A stretch of DNA of 7,979 nt, from positions 1 to 7,979 of the forward strand of contig JAQBFJ010000102.1 of the NCBI GenBank assembly GCA_032123435.1, read 5' to 3'. The position numbers were made by a program, and so were the translations under genes. The notes under the pieces were generated by a model. It made no database searches, was not told the origin of the DNA, and worked only from the letters and a program-made list of their open reading frames with translations. Shown piece after piece: positions 6,610 through 7,979 of this stretch. How positions within the stretch are numbered: position 1 is the stretch's first letter; every line of letters starts with the position of its first letter. The stretch is from JAQBFJ01 sp032123435 (GTDB lineage: Bacteria; Verrucomicrobiota; Kiritimatiellia; UBA8416; JAQBFJ01).

Positions 6610-6638
6610 GGTGATGGCGTCAGGGCTATGACGACTGT

Positions 6639-6821
6639 CTAGCGCACATTATTCGTGAAGGATCTACTGCGAGCGTGTATCTTACACCACCTCAATGACT
6701 GGCCTCGGAACCCGGTTTCGACGTGTCTCGACACGCCTTCATCCGGATTCCTTCTCCAAGCCCTTGATCTGTCGCAACCTACACACTCTCGTCACGAAAC
6801 TTCATGAATAATGCACGCTAG
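6639..6821. repeat. 183-bp imperfect palindrome with 22-bp terminal inverted repeats
   Basis: The ends, CTAGCGCACATTATTCGTGA and two further bases (6639-6660) and the reverse complement of 6800-6821, match at 19 of 22 positions; all three differences are transitions. Weaker symmetry continues inward (CGAG, GTGT, TCAA, GGAA, CCGG blocks), and the centre is a perfect CGTGTC/GACACG hairpin near 6722-6735. The whole unit could fold into one long stem. A minus-strand RNA would pair 21 of the outer 22 positions if G-U is allowed, against 20 for the plus strand. It may be a MITE-like foldback element or a structured RNA. No clear target-site duplication flanks it. Confidence 0.65.
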
Positions 6822-6825
6822 GAAT

Positions 6826-6882
6826 CTGGATTGGCGGACACATCGCATATATCTCGACGCGAGAATAAGATGTCAAGTCCAG
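6826..6882 (+). ncRNA. 57-base hairpin of three stacked stems, possible structured leader or operator
   Basis: CTGGA (6826-6830) pairs with TCCAG (6878-6882), ACATC (6840-6844) with GATGT (6869-6873), and TCTCG (6852-6856) with CGAGA (6860-6864) around an ACG loop. It begins four bases after the 183-bp palindrome and ends upstream of the promoter for the HTH-ATPase gene, so it would not be in that transcript. No known RNA family is recognised. Confidence 0.3.
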
Positions 6883-6908
6883 AGGAAAAGCCATCAGGTT
6901 GTAAAGGC

Positions 6909-6937
6909 TTGTAAAGGATGTACGTTACTATTATAAT
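6909..6937 (+). promoter_or_regulatory. Probable promoter of the HTH-STAS-ATPase gene
   Basis: TTGTAA (6909-6914, 4 of 6) is exactly 17 bp from a perfect TATAAT (6932-6937). Transcription would start near 6944, giving a leader of about 140 bases that contains the palindrome at 6969-6988. Confidence 0.55.
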
Positions 6938-6968
6938 ATTGTATAAGTCTCTACTTTCCAAGTTGTTA

Positions 6969-6988
6969 CGCTATTATCATAATAAGCG
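6969..6988 (+). promoter_or_regulatory. Operator-like palindrome in the leader of the HTH-ATPase gene
   Basis: CGC-TATTAT-C-ATAATA-(A)-GCG is a dyad of nine pairs around a single C, with one bulged A. It is about 25 bases downstream of the predicted transcription start, where a bound dimer would block elongation. The one-base centre makes a DNA operator more likely than an RNA hairpin. Confidence 0.35.
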
Positions 6989-7082
6989 CTGATGTAAATG
7001 CTTGTAAAGTGTTGTTATGTGTGGCATAAAGATTCATGAAGGATGGTTTGGAGTGACAGAAAGCCGGGATGGGAGATGTGCC

Positions 7083-7979
7083 ATGAACGGAGAGTATTTC
7101 ACAATCGATGAGGTGTGCAAACTGCTCAACATAAGCAGGCCCACCCTGAACTCATACCGACGGAAACATGACATTCGAGAAGTCAAGGCCAAGGGCCGCG
7201 TTCTGTTCAGGAAAGTGGACATTCTCAGTCAGCTCTACCTTCCTTTAGAGATCAAGCAGCATCCGAAGGCAGCTTTCACGGTCCTCTCGGATTTCGCCGT
7301 GGAGGATATTGAAGTCGCGCCCAATGTCTTCGACATCAGGCGGATTGGCGTATTGGACCCATTCGGTGCTGTATGCCTGTTGTGCTGTTTGCGAATCAGA
7401 ATTGACCAGAAAGCACACGTTCACATTCTGGTCGGACGGGACTCGGCGTCGTTTGCCCTGCTAGGCATGAATTTCTTCGGCGAACTCACCCGGGTTAGCT
7501 CTGAGTATGTCCATTATGATGCGGAGCTCTTGAGTGATGTTAGCTTGACCACACCGGAAATCATCACTCCTCTGCATCTAGTTGGCTACCGCGGTGGCGA
7601 GAAGGGCATTCTTAACGACATATTTGCACGGCTACGGGATCAGGGCTTCTCCGAGGATTTGTGCGCATCGCTGGGATGGACTCTGGGCGAACTGGCTGAC
7701 AACGCTACAACCCATGCGGGTGGGCCATGCTACTTCGTGCTTTCGAGCACGGCAGGACCATGCAAGTGCCTGACCTTGACCATTGGCGATGCTGGCGCAG
7801 GGATTCCGGTTACGCTTAAATCCAACAAACGCTACAAGGACCTGAGCGATTTCGAGGCGTTCATCAGCGCGTTCAAGTCCAATGTTTCCTCGTGGGATGA
7901 AACTCACAAGCGAGGAAAGGGATTGAATGATCTTTTGAGCATCGCAAAAGGTAACAGTGCCTGGGTACGGGCCGAAACA
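7083..7979 (+). CDS. HTH (excisionase/MerR-type) - STAS-like - GHKL ATPase protein, 3' end cut by window edge
   Basis: The frame is open from the ATG at 7083 to the edge (299 codons, no stop). GGGAG seven bases upstream is a good ribosome site; in-frame ATG 7017 and GTG 7053 would add residues before the usual HTH start and lack good sites. Residues 5-48 (YFTIDEVCKLLNISRPTL, then RVLFRKVDIL) match excisionase-type HTH_17/MerR domains. Residues about 84-140 (IGVLDPFGAVCLL; FALLGMNFF) look like a STAS-like fold. Residues 170-299 form a GHKL ATPase: N box ELADNATTH (E203, N207, H211), G1 box DAGAG (236-240), G2 box RGKGL (277-281). STAS and GHKL domains usually act together in partner-switching regulation, with the ATPase acting as anti-sigma kinase on STAS proteins. 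Here both are fused to a DNA-binding head, suggesting a nucleotide-controlled regulator. No phospho-accepting His-kinase motif is visible. Confidence 0.8.
   Translation, partial: MNGEYFTIDEVCKLLNISRPTLNSYRRKHDIREVKAKGRVLFRKVDILSQLYLPLEIKQHPKAAFTVLSDFAVEDIEVAPNVFDIRRIGVLDPFGAVCLLCCLRIRIDQKAHVHILVGRDSASFALLGMNFFGELTRVSSEYVHYDAELLSDVSLTTPEIITPLHLVGYRGGEKGILNDIFARLRDQGFSEDLCASLGWTLGELADNATTHAGGPCYFVLSSTAGPCKCLTLTIGDAGAGIPVTLKSNKRYKDLSDFEAFISAFKSNVSSWDETHKRGKGLNDLLSIAKGNSAWVRAET

Larger units (their letters stand above)
6899..7009 (+). repeat. Three TTGTAAAG repeats upstream of the HTH-ATPase gene
   Basis: TTGTAAAG occurs at 6899-6906, 6909-6916 (10 bp apart, one helical turn) and 7002-7009. The second copy contains the -35 box of the best promoter; the third is 17 bp from a weak CATAAA at 7025-7030. 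They may be binding sites for a regulator, perhaps the HTH protein itself. Confidence 0.5.

Noticed and set aside
6543..6612. The 60-bp inverted repeat as an integron attC
   Set aside because: The ends do not fit RYYYAAC and GTTRRRY in the required positions.
7036..7056. Six-codon leader peptide frame (MKDGLE) before the HTH-ATPase gene
   Set aside because: There is no proper ribosome site and no attenuation-like structure, so it is indistinguishable from chance.
1..7979. CRISPR array, complete insertion sequence or rRNA
   Set aside because: No regularly spaced repeats, no transposase-like reading frame and no rRNA-like sequence were seen on either strand.

Overview
The window looks like a chromosomal stretch of a Gram-negative bacterium. 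Three things suggest the PVC group (Kiritimatiellota or Lentisphaerota-like), though this is an inference without any search: a GspL/GspM-type secretion pair, a secreted protein with a DxDxDGxxD calcium loop, and a secreted TPR protein with a YPDWQP-type motif. It falls into a conserved-looking left part and an accessory-looking right part, which meet at a broken tRNA gene.

Left part (1-3376). A minus-strand operon runs from 2342 off the left edge: a 68-aa two-helix membrane protein, a GspL-like actin-fold/ferredoxin-fold protein, a GspM-like protein joined to it by a TAATG stop/start overlap, and the start of a secreted calcium-loop protein that may be a cargo. A divergent control region (2343-2509) separates it from a plus-strand gene for a secreted TPR protein.

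Junction (3377-3815). A strong consensus promoter (TTGACA-16-TTTAAT) precedes the 5' half of a CAU-anticodon tRNA gene. tRNA homology stops at the end of the anticodon loop and the 3' half is nowhere in the window. Position 8, nearly invariant T, is C. A weak hairpin with a T-rich tail follows, then a short attC-like inverted site (3555-3597).

Accessory part (3598-7979). Two minus-strand genes follow: a secreted, possibly lipocalin-like protein, and a fusion of a flippase-like (lysylphosphatidylglycerol synthase type) membrane domain with a TolB/PD40-like propeller. The fusion gene is bracketed by two direct copies of GCCTAACCCGA (TCGGGTTAGGC in the gene's direction), placed as expected for an integron-like cassette. 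Next come about 600 bases without a gene that are rich in dyad symmetry: a 60-bp inverted repeat, a 183-bp imperfect palindrome, a 57-base hairpin, a promoter overlapping TTGTAAAG repeats, and an operator-like palindrome. These lead into a plus-strand gene cut by the right edge.

That last gene encodes an excisionase/MerR-type HTH, a STAS-like segment and a GHKL ATPase domain with recognisable N, G1 and G2 boxes. It is the best candidate for an undescribed regulatory or conflict system. Its partners, if any, lie beyond the window.
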